Assembly (NCBI GenBank): GCA_027186245.1
Contig: CP114495.1
Span: 5,347,001-5,411,000 of the forward strand
Reading direction: 5' to 3'
Length of the DNA stretch: 64,000 nucleotides
Source of the DNA: Coriaria nepalensis
Taxonomy: Eukaryota > Streptophyta > Magnoliopsida > Cucurbitales > Coriariaceae
The notes under the pieces are model-generated. The model had not been told where the DNA came from. It ran no database searches and saw only the letters and a list, made by a program, of their open reading frames with translations. The position numbers and the translations under genes were made by a program. Positions 35,101 through 46,218 of this stretch are shown here, piece after piece; the first letter of the stretch is position 1, and each line of letters begins with the position of its first letter.

Positions 35101-35699
35101 TGTTTACACCACTCCTAAACCCACCTTCCAAAAATAAGTTCTTAACCATCGTTTAGTTATCGTCAATAGATTTACTATCCAAATCTAGTGTAACCCATTA
35201 ACCATTTTGTCCTGCTTCGTTCGCCATGTAATGAAGTCCTATCCTTTTCCGTTACGGTACAATATCATTATTTTAATGCAATGCTCTATTTTATTTTAAT
35301 GCCTCTAATGCTCTTTAATTTTTTGCTCATTTACTTTTAATGTCTTTATTTTAATAGTCTTTAATTTATCACATGTCTAAATTATGATTTAACTTTAATT
35401 GCTATTTTATTTAACACATGGTTTATTTATCTTGCCTTTAATATATCTGCACTTTAGTTTTCTACACTTTATTCCTTTGTCTCTAAGTTTCCCGCACCTT
35501 ATATTATCGCAATTTAAATCACCATTCTCTCGAAGTACTTTCACTTCTGGCATGCTTGCATACTATATTAATTATGAATATAGAGCGATTAATATTAAAA
35601 TTGTGCGTCTGCAGAATACCCCATTCTGCTGTTTGATGATTTTTGACATCAACAACTCTTAAATCAAGTCTTCTAAAAACAAGTCAAATTTTCAAATTA
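35101..35699. other. AT-rich sequence without recognised features
   Basis: T-rich stretch (35260-35480). The 87-codon frame at 35399-35662 is low-complexity, hydrophobic and not recognisable as a gene. Confidence 0.4.
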
Positions 35700-36931
35700 A
35701 GATCTCAACCAAGATCCAGTAATTTTTAATGTGTGGGACCGAATAAGTTATACACTAGCCAGTAGGTGGGTCCCATAGCATCTTGTGAGTTTTATCTATT
35801 CTAATGATTAGACAGTTTTACCCTTAAACTTTCTTTTAAGTTAAACATTTAATTCCATCATCTCTATAATCAATTAACTTAAACCACCATATTCTCATTG
35901 GCCTCTAGCAAGGCGTATGGCCACCAGTGTAATGAAAAGTATATGAACTCCTGAAAGAACCTCTAGTGACTATTACTATACTAGATCGATCTTTCAATCT
36001 ACGTCAAAGTCTCGGTCAGTCCTAGAGTATGGTTTAAATGTTAAACCATACTGGATTGATCATATGAATCATATCATACCTTATGAAACTTAGACAATTG
36101 ATTTATGGTAACTTCTTTCTAACCAATCTACTTTGTAAGAGATTCATTATTGCATAAGGTACATCACTCATAAAACTTATCCTCTAAACTCTCATAAACT
36201 GATCATATGAATCCAGTCATACCTTGTGCAATTTAGACAATAGATTTATCATAACTTCTTTCCAACCATTCTACTTTACAAAGATTCATTATTACACAAG
36301 ATGTATCAATCATTAGACTTATCCTCTAAACAGAGGTGATAGATCTCATCTTATCACCTACAATCTGACCGTATATGAACACTTGCCTAATTGTTCATTG
36401 TAACCAATGGCTAGGGTCACATTTAGTGATATTAAAGCATGATATCTTTATACGTCGGTAATATGGTGATCTTAGGTATGAGAATCACAAGTACAATAAT
36501 TACTTTTACAAGTCTCATTGACGGTCAATATTATTACCATCGAGACTTGTCTAGTGATTACGTTCAGTGGTTAAGTGTCTACTAACTACCTACATGCCTA
36601 ATCCAATGTTTTCAAATATCGATGATTATGACAACATCATTATTACCTCGAAGAAGGTAGCACATGTAATAATTTTTCTAGATTGACATTATCACATCAT
36701 GATAATTCGTTGATTATGAATAATTTGGGTCTAATGCTTTTAGCCACTTGGATAATGCACATACTCTATTATTTCCAGCATAATAATAAGATGATAGATT
36801 AATTGCTCAAAATAAATATAAAGTATTTTCATTTGTTGATAATTTATTCAGTCTTTTACAAATAAGATTGGATCACATAAGTTTATCCCGAACGAACATA
36901 TCTGAGTAGCTTGACGGACATAATACTTTCA
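35700..36931 (-). repeat. Copia LTR (partial or solo) with internal duplication
   Basis: It matches the LTRs at 51011-52619 and 58740-60753 in order and orientation: a TTAACTTAAACC(A/T)CC block, TTAAACCATA, a CTCTACTAAGC-like segment, and the end CTTGACGGACATAATACTTTCA cut at TTTCA (36931). No RT or polypurine tract follows on the right, unlike the other two copies. The left border is approximate. Confidence 0.6.
36047..36331. repeat. 143 bp tandem duplication inside the copia LTR
   Basis: Units 36047-36189 and 36190-36331 each run TGATCATATGAATC, CATACCTT(A/G)TG, TTAGACAAT(T/A)GATTTAT, AACTTCTTTC(T/C)AACCA, ATTCATTATT and TTATCCTCTAAAC. They differ at about 15-20 positions. Confidence 0.88.
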
Positions 36932-37404
36932 TAATCCTCTTAAGTATTCTTAAGCCCAGCTTTTTTCTATGATTACAATATACTAGTTAGTAGAATTTTT
37001 TACGAGTCCACTCTTAAAGGAATTATAATTAATTATAATTAATACTTATATTGTTCAAGGAAAAAAATAGAACAGAAAAGAAAACTAAAAATGAAAACCA
37101 GAATTAATGAAAACCAACATATCTATATTTACCATCGGTGCCATGAAAATAAGGAGCAACATTTGACTGAAAACTATGTTCCATTCGCTAGTGATGGAGG
37201 GGCTGAGAGATGGAGGAGCTAGTAAAATTGTCTATGGCTTCAAATTTCATCTTTCTTTATATATCTGAAACTTTTATTTTATTATTTGAAAGCCTTTTAA
37301 GTTTATTGATCTTAACTATTTAACTCGCCTAAACCATAATTGTTGGATTTATTTTTTCAACATCTAATGGCCATAAATCAAGAATTCTCCAGATCTCCAA
37401 AACC

Positions 37405-37592
37405 ATGAAAATTAGCCCCCCAGACCCTTTATACAAACCCTATAAGTCTACCAAGAAATGTGGAATTCTTTGGAATTCTAACTATAAGGCTGAGGAAAAA
37501 GGTACTAAAGAATTCTTAATATCCAAGTATTCCGATTCCAAAATGCTTGATGAAATTTTTTTTTTCTGCCTTAGATACATGAATTGTAAATT
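37405..37592 (+). pseudogene. Possible copia gag (UBN2-type) remnant
   Basis: The open frame reads WNSNYKAEEKGTKEFLISKY, then SDSKMLDE. This recalls the copia gag segment (W)xxKY..EDAGTKK(Y/F)(L/V)V..Y..(F/Y)QM. The match is short. The frame then runs into the gypsy LTR at 37598. Confidence 0.35.
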
Positions 37593-37597
37593 ATTGT

Positions 37598-38060
37598 TGT
37601 TAGTGCAAATGATTACTCAACATCCAAAAGTATGTCTAACTCTACCTTCTTATAAAAAACACTTAAAAGCCTACCAAGGTTAGGACCCGGTTAGTCACCT
37701 TCAATGGTAAATAAAAGTTCTCTACTCTAATCTTTTTTGGGAGTGTTTTGGGTTGATTAATACTTACCTTCCTTTCTTCTTAAGATGCCTACTTATACAG
37801 TAGGAAGTGATGCCCATCCTTACTATTCATGTAGACTTCATTCCCCTGTTTATCATTCCTTGCTTAGCAGCGCAACAAACCTAACATTGGGAGTAGATTC
37901 AGTCCTTGTTTCAACATCCTTGTTTATTCCTACGCATAAATCTCAGTCGTTCTTGTAGATCTAATTTGTTAAACAAGTGCCACATCAAAATCACATGTAT
38001 TAATACGCCTAATTTGAGGTGTGGGCCTTTCTAACCTTTGCAGTTAGGATTGGATTGGTA
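37598..38060 (-). repeat. Left (3') LTR of the TSD-flanked gypsy element
   Basis: It aligns with 44088-44400: TATGTCTAACTCTACC/TATGTCTTACTCCACC, TTAGGACCCGGTTAG/TTAGGACTCGGTTAG, GGTTGATTA, AAGATG(C/G)C(T/C)ACTTA and CAGACTTCATTCCC. Its inner end blurs before the copia fragment at 38098. Confidence 0.8.
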
Positions 38061-38097
38061 TAAGGCTTTCCAACCATGAATTCTTATATGAAATCTG

Positions 38098-38993
38098 CAA
38101 GGTAGAAAAAATACTTATTTGCAAAGAAAATAATTTTTTAGGGTAAATATATAATTATGGGATAATTAGTTATAATTGGTTAATTAAAAGATGTATATAA
38201 ATATTACAATGAATTTCGAAATTCACTATAATAAATAATAATATATTTAATTTTGAATAAAATATGTTATGTAATATTAAGTTGTTATGAGATAATATTA
38301 AGACTAAACAAGTCAAATTTAAATTGATTTGAGAAACTAATTTAAAATTCAAATAAAAATATGATTTTGTTTGAAATAGATAAGATTCTATTTTAAATTA
38401 TATTTGAATTAGTTTTGAATTAGATTTGAAAATATTTAACAAAATAAAATAAAAAGATAATATAGTTATAATGTGACAAGTGTTACAAGCCTATCACTGT
38501 GCTTGCACAGTGATGGTGGCTAGCCATGGGGTAGAAAAATAGTCATGGCAATTTTGTAATTTTGTTACAAGTTTCATATCATCTCAGTATTTTATTATTT
38601 GACATTATATTTGAATTATTTAATTCAAATTAATTTAAAAGATTTTTTAATTAAAAAATAGTGTTGATTGAAACCCGAATAGAATTTTATAAATACATTA
38701 TATTATAATTATTTTAGAAAATACTTTTTTGAAATTAAAAAAAAGAAGGAAAAAGAAAACCTAGTTATCTCTACGTGCCTATACACGTCCTAGTGTATTG
38801 GGGATTGACTTGAAAGATCGTGATATGAGTCTTAACGATTGATTTGTGTAGGCTAAGATATGACTTCTTCGTCTAGTGTATAGGATTAATTTATATATAT
38901 ATATATGATCGCTAAAAAGATTTAGAAAATATTTAGTATATACTAGGATAAACTATCGCTTCTGTTGCGAATTTTTAAACTCAATTTCCAACA
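38098..38993 (+). repeat. 5'-truncated copia LTR of the window's first family
   Basis: It matches 2780-3559 over its length (AAATTTAAATTG(A/G)TTTGAGAAA, GATAA(G/A)ATTCTATTTTAAAT, TTGAAAGATC, final TTTCCAACA). About 90 bases at 38470-38570 are absent from the first copy and contain a perfect inverted repeat. No internal copia domain adjoins it. Confidence 0.8.
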
Positions 38994-39039
38994 TCCTACC
39001 CATCTGTGGAATCAAAAGTGATGGGAGGAGCTACCTGAG

Positions 39040-39790
39040 TAATGGGAGGTGCGTGCACTGAGAAGGATTCCCACTACATCAACTTTCTTATCCATTCATT
39101 TCTTTTTCGGCTTGATTCTTTGGCTTCTAATCCACCTATTATGACTTGGATTTCTTTAGGGGAGGGATTGGTTCCAATAATGGGTTCAGACTTGGGTTAA
39201 TCCGAGTTCTATGGATTACCCCGCCTTCTATTCCTATCTTCTCTATGTTCTCCTATTTAGGTATGCTTTCTAGATGGGGGCCTTAATCCCCTTCTTTAGT
39301 TGTATGCAGTTTTTAGTCATGTGCACATAGTCCCCATAAAACTAACATTATTGAGTTTTATCCCTAGAGTCTGGATTACCCCTGAGAAAGGGGGTAACCT
39401 TTGAAACAAGTTCTAATATTCATACTTTATAAATATGACTTCGGGGTTAGAACTCAGGGGCGTATATTTATTAAATAGTGAGAGCCCTATCTTTCTTTCG
39501 GGGCTCTTTCTCTGCTCTTCCCTCTTTCTGTCATTTTTTCTCCTCGAGCTTACCCTTAGATCTTCCCTCTCCTTTTAGGCTCTATAGTTGACTTTTAACT
39601 TTCACCCTTCCTTGAAGTCATTTGGGCCAGGAACACTTGGTTATAGACTCTATAATTCACCATGCAGCATTAAAAGCCTAGGCATAAGTGGTTGGATATT
39701 GTTTAGTTGTCAGTCTGATGAATTTCTCTTTGACTATGTATTGATGCCAAAATTATTGTTTTGCCAAGTACAGATGATGAGAAAAGAAGC
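39040..39790 (-). pseudogene. Gypsy gag, C-terminal half
   Basis: The minus strand reads YGDYVHMTKNCIQLKKGIKA near 39330-39260. This is a decayed form of the FH(R/K)DHGHNTE(E/D)CxQLK(x)EIEALI motif of Tat/Ogre-like gag. AEKEP and the linker lie near 39480, KEKFIRLT near 39710. The N-terminal half lies at 43290-43960, beyond the nested insertion. Confidence 0.65.
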
Positions 39791-39809
39791 ATGAATGAAA
39801 TTACTCAAA

Positions 39810-41139
39810 TAGGCAAAAAAAGAGGCGAATAGGCCTAAATTGGCTAAAATATGTTGACTGGCTGTTTGTTGCAAAACTTATTATTTTTGTATGAGAAGGT
39901 CGAGGAAGAATATCCTAACAAGAAAATATCAAAATAGGCCAAGAAAAAGACGAAATAGTTTAGAATAGGCTAAGAAAAAGATGAAATAGGTTAGAATAGT
40001 CCAAGTTTCGACCAGATCAGCCAACCCAGTCATCCAACCAAGTCAGCCAATCGGCTGACCTAGTCAACCAACCCAATCAGCTACACTAACCGACTCAAAA
40101 AGTGTGGACGGTTCACCCAATATGCTAACTTAATAAGTATGGAGGCTATTCCCCATGGCCAACCGGTTAGCCTAGGTGGCCTACCCAAGCAAATTCTTGG
40201 AATATTCTCTTGCATTTTGGTTGTTTTTGGCAAATTCAGGAGCATTTCTACAAATTTTGATGAAATTGTCATCCAGTCTAGGGGCTTCTCAACAAAAGTT
40301 AAGGGTTCATCTGTAAATTTGAAGAGTACTTTGACTAATTAAATAGGTTTTTCATAAAATCTAAGGGCCTTTTGCAAAGGTTACAGGTCTAGTTGACTAA
40401 TTCAAAGGGTATCTCACAAAAATAGACATTTTTTAGGGACTGGACTGCAATTTTCAGCCTTGTTGAAGGAAATTTCATAAGCTTCCACCGTCTTGCTGCC
40501 CAAGTCACCACTAGCCTATAAATTCCACCCCCAGCCATGTGAAAAGACATAATAAAATAACAAAACACTCCCACCCTATGGTGAAATATAACTTTCGAGA
40601 TAAAGCCCTAAAGATCTTCCAAGGCTTAACCCCCCGAAGAAATTCCTTTAAGGATTATTTTTTGCTCAATAGGAGCTCTGCCGGATCGATGCTTGGTCTT
40701 CCGATCCTTCAGTTGATTCGTTTGCTTTTCATTTGAGTCTCTTCATTATAAGTCTTATACATAATGAGGTCTTTAGTGTTAGCAGTCACAATATTTTGTT
40801 CTGTAGGCTTAACTTATTTGATTTATTTGAATGTTCGTCGACGTTTAATCCATTTCTATCATTTTCGAAGCTGTTATGTTCATTTATTAGTTTCTTTACT
40901 CAGTAGATACAATATCGAAGAATATTAAAACCCTTTTAACTTTCGTTCCCGCTTCAATCGCTTTATCAATAGTGAGATTCATTATTATTTACGAACTTTC
41001 ATCTAAATTACCGCTTTATTTTTCACGTCATTTACAAGCCTTTTAGTATTTTACATTATGCAATTTAGACAATTTAGTTTAGATTAATTCACTCTGAGTA
41101 TTTCTATACTTTCTGCTTGCGCCATTGAAATTGGTATCA
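39810..41139 (+). repeat. Gypsy LTR, plus strand, copy 2
   Basis: It is homologous to 24950-26160. It ends ATTGGTATCAACA and is followed at once by AAATGGCACCCTCGGTGGGA, a PBS-like sequence. The end of the LTR is therefore firm, but the start (39790-39820) is not. A TATA-like CCTATAAATTCCACC at about 40514 is consistent with an LTR promoter. Confidence 0.75.
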
Positions 41140-43280
41140 ACAAAATGGCACCCTCGGTGGGATATATCATAAAGTTTCTCACTATGTGTGCTTACAGGTT
41201 TGCAATCAAAACCTCGGCCTTAGCCAAAAGGCCGACTTAGACGACCAAAAAGCCTACCGTACAACCAAAAGGACGACTCAAATGTTTGAAAGGCCGCCAT
41301 CAGTAACGATCGAGAGCCTGACTTGGGAGGCCAAAAGATCGACTAAGACGGCTAAAAGACCAGTGACATTAACGGCCGAGAAAGCCGAGAGGCCGACCCA
41401 GACAGCCAAAAGGCTGCCGACATTAACGACTGAGAGGCCGACCTGAATGGCCAAGAGGTCGACCCGGACAGCTGAGAGGCCGACCCAAAAGCCACGACAT
41501 AGATGGCCAAGTGGCCTACTCGGATTGTTTTACTCCAAGTCCGTCTAGTATCTGACCTACCTATGTGATATAGGACCATAGCCTAATTTGATATTTTTTT
41601 GATGCACAAATCATCTAACTTCTCCAATGAAAAGACAAGTCGGAAGAACGACCAATAGAAAATTTAGCCCATTTAGTCGTTTGCTTGGAAAACTTGAGTA
41701 AGAATTTGCTCGAGCTTCAAGCTTGCCGTAGAGGGCAGTGGGTCAGAATCTCCCACATTGACCTTCAAAACATCGCCGCCCAGAAAATGTAAGGAATCAT
41801 CTATTGGTCAATCCAGCAATAACATTGCATCAACATGCCACCAATCCACCAATGGCCGTCTAGCAGTCGAAGCAAGTTAGTTGGCCGCTGCCGCCGCCTA
41901 GACAACTACTCATGGAGGACAAAGGCCCAATTGCGACAACTAGTCATGGAGGACAAAGGCCCAATTGCGACAACTAATCTAGACCCACCGCTTTGGCCTC
42001 ATTACTAGCCGATGTATGGAGAACCCTCATCAGCTATCGATATGCTGCCCATAGTCCATCCTTAGGTTAGCGAACCACAGATGAACATCTCATATTATGT
42101 TCATGTGCAACCCATCTTTAGTGGCCCCTTGGCCACCAAGATCGGCCGTTCAGGTGCAGGCGATAGTTGACTAAGAATAAGTGTATAATATTATACAAGA
42201 AATTTATGATCCAACAACACGACACTCACCTTAGCCTAAGAATCACAAACCTTATTCCAAGGAATTAGATTTGGAATAATTTCCTCACGGGTATCGAATC
42301 TCATATTTTACCTTATTTTCTAGAAATAACTCGAATGAGTCGACTATATAGCACAATAGCCACTTCATCGTTTAGTGTGGAGAGGCCGAAACGAATTACA
42401 TGTTGCGAATTCGACTATTTTCCAATTCCTTAATTAGGCAAGCTTTTGCTTGGTATACAATGATACCACCTAATTCTATAAGAACTTGGCTAGACATAGA
42501 GCAACATTTTCACACTCAATTTTACCACAATCATCCTAAAGTAATTATGGTTGATTTGACCCGTCTATATCAACGAATAGAGAAATCGACCAAGGCTTTC
42601 CTGTTTTGGTTAAAACATTTAAAGAATCACTGTTATGTGGATCTATCTAAGTAGAAATTCATTAGATTTGCCATTAACAGTTTTGATATTGAGTTTAGAA
42701 AGAAGTTCGAGAGAGTGGAATTCCGAAATTTTTTCAAACTCTCTACTAAAACGGCTAGATACAAAAAGCAGCTAGAAGAGAAAGCCTTAAGAAATGTGCC
42801 ATAAGTTGGAACTTACTATTAGGAATCAAACTATGACTTGGATGTTTCTTAAATAACCAGCAACAAACTTATTACACTCCCAGCTCCTAGCTAGATGAGA
42901 AGCCATAAAACAGCTAAAAGGTACCCTCACGAAGAGAATAATAACTATTCATTTAACTTGATGAACGCTAGTGAAATTTTTGATATCTTATTAAAAAACA
43001 AGAAGTTGAAAATTCTACCATGCCACAAACTATCAGCAGTTGACAAACTACATAACGAGAAGTAATACAAGTACCATGACATATTTTGCCACCGTATAAA
43101 TAATTGTTTCATATTTTGATAGCATATATAAGATCGAATTAAGGAGGGCTCTTGACTTTTGGGAAAACACTTACTATAAGCGTGGGCCCAAACCCTATTT
43201 TTGCTACGACTAATGTACCTGTAGCCGATCTAAGGTCCTTACCAAGTCAACAGACAAAAGGGCTAGGCTGCCGCCGATTA
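41140..43280 (+). pseudogene. Gypsy (Tat/Ogre-like) gag, plus strand
   Basis: After the PBS the frame 41186-41446 encodes degenerate repeats of AKRP(T/V)TLT and ERPTQT. The retrotransposon gag domain is clear at 42400-42780: LRIRLFSNSLIRQAFAWYTM, IPPNSIRTWLDIEQHFHTQF, then KFERVEFRNFFKLSTKTARY. A later segment at 43060-43150 reads KYHDIFCHRINNC and DRIKEG, the KYHxxxxHxTNxC motif. Stops break it throughout. No pol or second LTR follows, so the copy is 3'-truncated. Confidence 0.82.
41904..41977. repeat. 34 bp tandem duplication
   Basis: TCATGGAGGACAAAGGCCCA starts at 41910 and at 41944. The copies are nearly identical, and the repeat lies in the decayed gag N-terminal region. Confidence 0.92.
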
Positions 43281-43289
43281 CCTACTGGT

Positions 43290-43960
43290 CATTCAAATTC
43301 AGCCAAGATGAACATCCAGAACAGTAGGTAACCCTCTGTGCCATTCCGCAGCTGGTCCGACCAGAGTGATTTGGAAAGCTAGGCACTTTACTTCGTCACT
43401 TACAAGGTTAAGTCGGAGTATTGCCATATATGCTTCCACACAATCCTATGGATCCAGGAATCTAGGGGGCACTAAAATTTTTAGGAATCTTCACCTCGTT
43501 TATACGCTTAGTGAATGGTGAGGATACTGTCCCGCCAGATTGAAGGGATTCTTCCTTCAGCGTTGTGCCCCCACCAAGTCCTCATAACGCTTTCCCAGGT
43601 TATTTAGCTATGTTCCGATTTGTCCAAGACAGATTTCTTTCTGGGAACAGGTAGCTTTCCCTAGGCCCTCCGTCGTGACCCTCGGCTCCAGACCGAGCTT
43701 CCTTCTTCTAATATATCTTGCTTTCATGATGATGAGTCCGAATGTTGATTGGACCAGACTTGAAACTCAGCCCCCATTATGTCCATGTACAGGTCCATCC
43801 TCTCGTCCAAGGCCGACCTTACCAACTCTGCCACTAAGGCGATGCCCATTTCTCCTTGATGTACTTCTTGTGGGCTGCTCTCCTCTGCTCTAGCAGAGTC
43901 ATGTAAAGCCTGCTCTCCTCTGCTCCCGCAGAGTTTGGAGCCCCAACGCCTGTTCTTCTA
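43290..43960 (-). pseudogene. Gypsy gag, N-terminal half of the outer element
   Basis: The minus strand at about 43450-43320 reads CVEAYMAILRLNLVSDEVKC then LAFQITLVGPAAEWHRGLP. This is the conserved gag segment (DHLETY...EVxCRAFPxTLxGxAxxWFxxLP). KRINEVKIPKNF lies upstream of it. A 35 bp direct repeat (CTGCTCTCCTCTGCTC at 43875 and 43910) lies in the N-terminal part. Confidence 0.72.
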
Positions 43961-44087
43961 TCTCGGTTAGTTCACATTTTCCTTTTCTGTTTCCATCTTA
44001 GGTGCTGCCACTTTAGTGCCTAAATGGATTGGTTCAAACTTTGATAAATGTCGCTTCCCACAAACGACGCCAAACTCTTAGTATAAA

Positions 44088-44680
44088 TGTTGATTCAGTT
44101 TCCAAATATGTCTTACTCCACCTTTCTGTAAAAAAGATACGTAAGAGCCCACTGAGATTAGGACTCGGTTAGCTCCTCTAATAGTAAACATTATGTCTCT
44201 ACTTTGATTAGCTTTTGTGGGATTGGTTTGGGTTGATTATTTCTCACCTTCCCTTACCTTCCCTTCCTCAAGATGGCTACTTAGACAGCCCATCCTTACT
44301 CATCACGCAGACTTCATTCCCTGTCCGTCAATCCTTTGCCAGGATTATTATTGGTATTCTCCCCGGTATAGATATCGGGGCTTGCAGCAGGTCTTGCATT
44401 AAATGAACTTCTGTTCATCCATGCTGAGTCTATACCTCTAACATTCATTATTTTAATTAATGTCCATTAAAGCTCTATAAAGCTTATTACCGTACTCATA
44501 ATCTTTTTTGTCTTTTCCCCTTTTGATTCATTTTACTGGTGTAGACCTGGGCCTCCCTTGCTTCAAGGGCCTTTATCAAATTATTGAGACTGTTTTATTC
44601 TTTGAAGGCAGATTGGGCCTTTGCTGGGCCCAACTTATTCTTAATCTTTTATTGGCCGAAGCCACATTTTTTAGCCAACA
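44088..44680 (-). repeat. Right (5') LTR of the TSD-flanked gypsy element
   Basis: It is 593 bp with TG...CA ends (TGTTGATTCAG to TTAGCCAACA). It is flanked outside by the ATTGT target duplication and inside by the PBS-like site at about 44060-44080. Confidence 0.85.
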
Positions 44681-44685
44681 ATTGT

Positions 44686-46080
44686 AAACAAATTAGTGGT
44701 TGTCAAAATTAAACTTCCTGAACCGTATCAATTTGGTGTCATTATTACAAAATTACCCCCAAGTTGGTAAGGTTACAGGAAGAGTATTCGCCGCAAAGAT
44801 GAAAATTACTTACTCTTTGAAATTCATATTGCGGAAGAATCATGTTCAAGAGTAAGTCTGTTGAGGAATTCTAAAATCTTTATAGATGGAATTTTGACAC
44901 CAATGAGAAAGTTGAGGGGCTAATTTGAGAAAATGATGAAAGTAGAGACGATGAATAATTTAACCTAAATAGTAAATTATACAATTTTTCGACGACATAC
45001 AAGTATAAAAGCGATTTGGGTCACAGTTCAAAAAACCTGCTTGAAGTTATACGATTCTAATTCGGAACTAGCATCTAATAGCAAAATACACTTGGATTCT
45101 AGTTTTCCATAAATCATCAAGTATAAGTTCACAAAACACTAATGGATGAGAGAAGCCAGAATTCTTGTTAATCATGCGACTGGATCTAAACAAGCAGGAT
45201 AGAAACATCAGTCTAAGCAACAAGAGAACCCTCAACCAAATCTGTGTTCAAACCCAAACTAGAAGCCTTTTCAACATGTTCCTATTGCAATCGATAAACA
45301 ATTGAAGAATGAAAGTTAAAATTCAGTATTCAGATTAAGTTCCTGAAGGAAGGCCGAAGGCAAAGTACGATGCTGCTATTTTTCTAGCAGTTCAGTCTCC
45401 TATTTTTTTCTACTGGTAGAGAACCAGTCACCCATGCATCATGTCATTGCAAAGCCTTAAGAACAGACTAAAATCTGGAAAAAAAAATTACATATCTACG
45501 AAATACTTCACTATGGTATTTGTCCAACTCTTAATACGCTGCATGTCCAAGTGATTAGTGGTTTGAGATTCTTCAGTACTTTTGACATTAAAAGGTGACT
45601 TTATTTTTAAGTTGGAGACTGAAGTTGGAAATTGGACTTAGTTGTATGATAGTCTCAAAAGCAGGGGTCTAATTGTTGTTCTAGAAAAAGTCTTTTTTTA
45701 TATGGCAGGAACATGACTCTAGATTCCACAGCTCTTTCGTTGCTGAAATTATTGGAGTCTATGATATGACGTCTTTGACCAGGATAGTTGGACTTGGACC
45801 GAATAATTATCGTCAACACAAAAACTATGGAAAAATATTTACAATCAAGTAATGCAGCACAAAAATCTCAATTGAACAATCAAAATTTTAGAGACGAAGA
45901 AAACCAAGATGGAAAAAATTAGCAGGGGAAAAAAATAATAAATAAAATGAGAAAACAGGGGAAATTAGAAGTCGTGATTACTGAATTATAGCCTGATTTT
46001 CTATTCATAAAAGTCAAAGTCAAGCGACCAAACAATTGTCTAACTTATGACAGATACCTGAAAATGACCCGTGACCCCCA
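44686..46080. other. Intergenic sequence upstream of the kinase gene
   Basis: No coding frame, repeat or transposon domain recognised. The promoter of the kinase gene should lie at its right end. No clear TATA box stands out in the last 100 bases. Confidence 0.45.
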
Positions 46081-46218
46081 ATGACTGAAGAATCCCCTCC
46101 TCTTTCCCCGAACATTCTTGGTCCCGTTAGTGGCGGCTCCGCCTCTCTTTCTCATTTCTTCTCACTCTTCCTAACCAGCATCGTCCTCCTCCTATCAATT
46201 CTCTCTCTATGGCCATAA
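46081..46218 (+). promoter_or_regulatory. Upstream ORF overlapping the kinase start codon
   Basis: ATG at 46081 opens 45 codons (MTEESPPLSPNILG, ending in a hydrophobic run FFSLFLTSIVLLLSILSLW) and stops at TAA 46216-46218, past the kinase ATG at 46209, in another frame. If transcription starts upstream of 46081, scanning ribosomes would meet this uORF first and could miss the main start. Whether it lies in the mRNA is unknown. Confidence 0.4.

Larger units (their letters stand above)
37598..44680 (-). mobile_element. Ty3/gypsy element with nested insertions, 5 bp TSD
   Basis: The right LTR (44088-44680) and a homologous left LTR (from 37598) bracket minus-strand gag sequence split in two. 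The outer borders carry the same 5 bases ATTGT (37593-37597 and 44681-44685) against TG and CA ends, a textbook target duplication. On the minus strand a PBS-like GAGTTTGGCGTCGTTTGTGG follows the right LTR, so that copy is the 5' LTR. Nested inside are a copia LTR fragment (38098-38993) and a plus-strand gypsy LTR plus gag (about 39800-43280). No pol of the host element remains. Confidence 0.85.

Noticed and set aside
41186..41446. Repetitive KRPT/ERPT-coding frame as a possible novel repeat protein
   Set aside because: It sits directly after an LTR and PBS and before a clear retrotransposon gag domain, so it is the degenerate gag N-terminus.
43675..44406. Plus-strand frames of 61-72 codons near 43.7-44.4 kb
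   Set aside because: They overlap minus-strand gag and the 5' LTR of a gypsy element and show no family resemblance.
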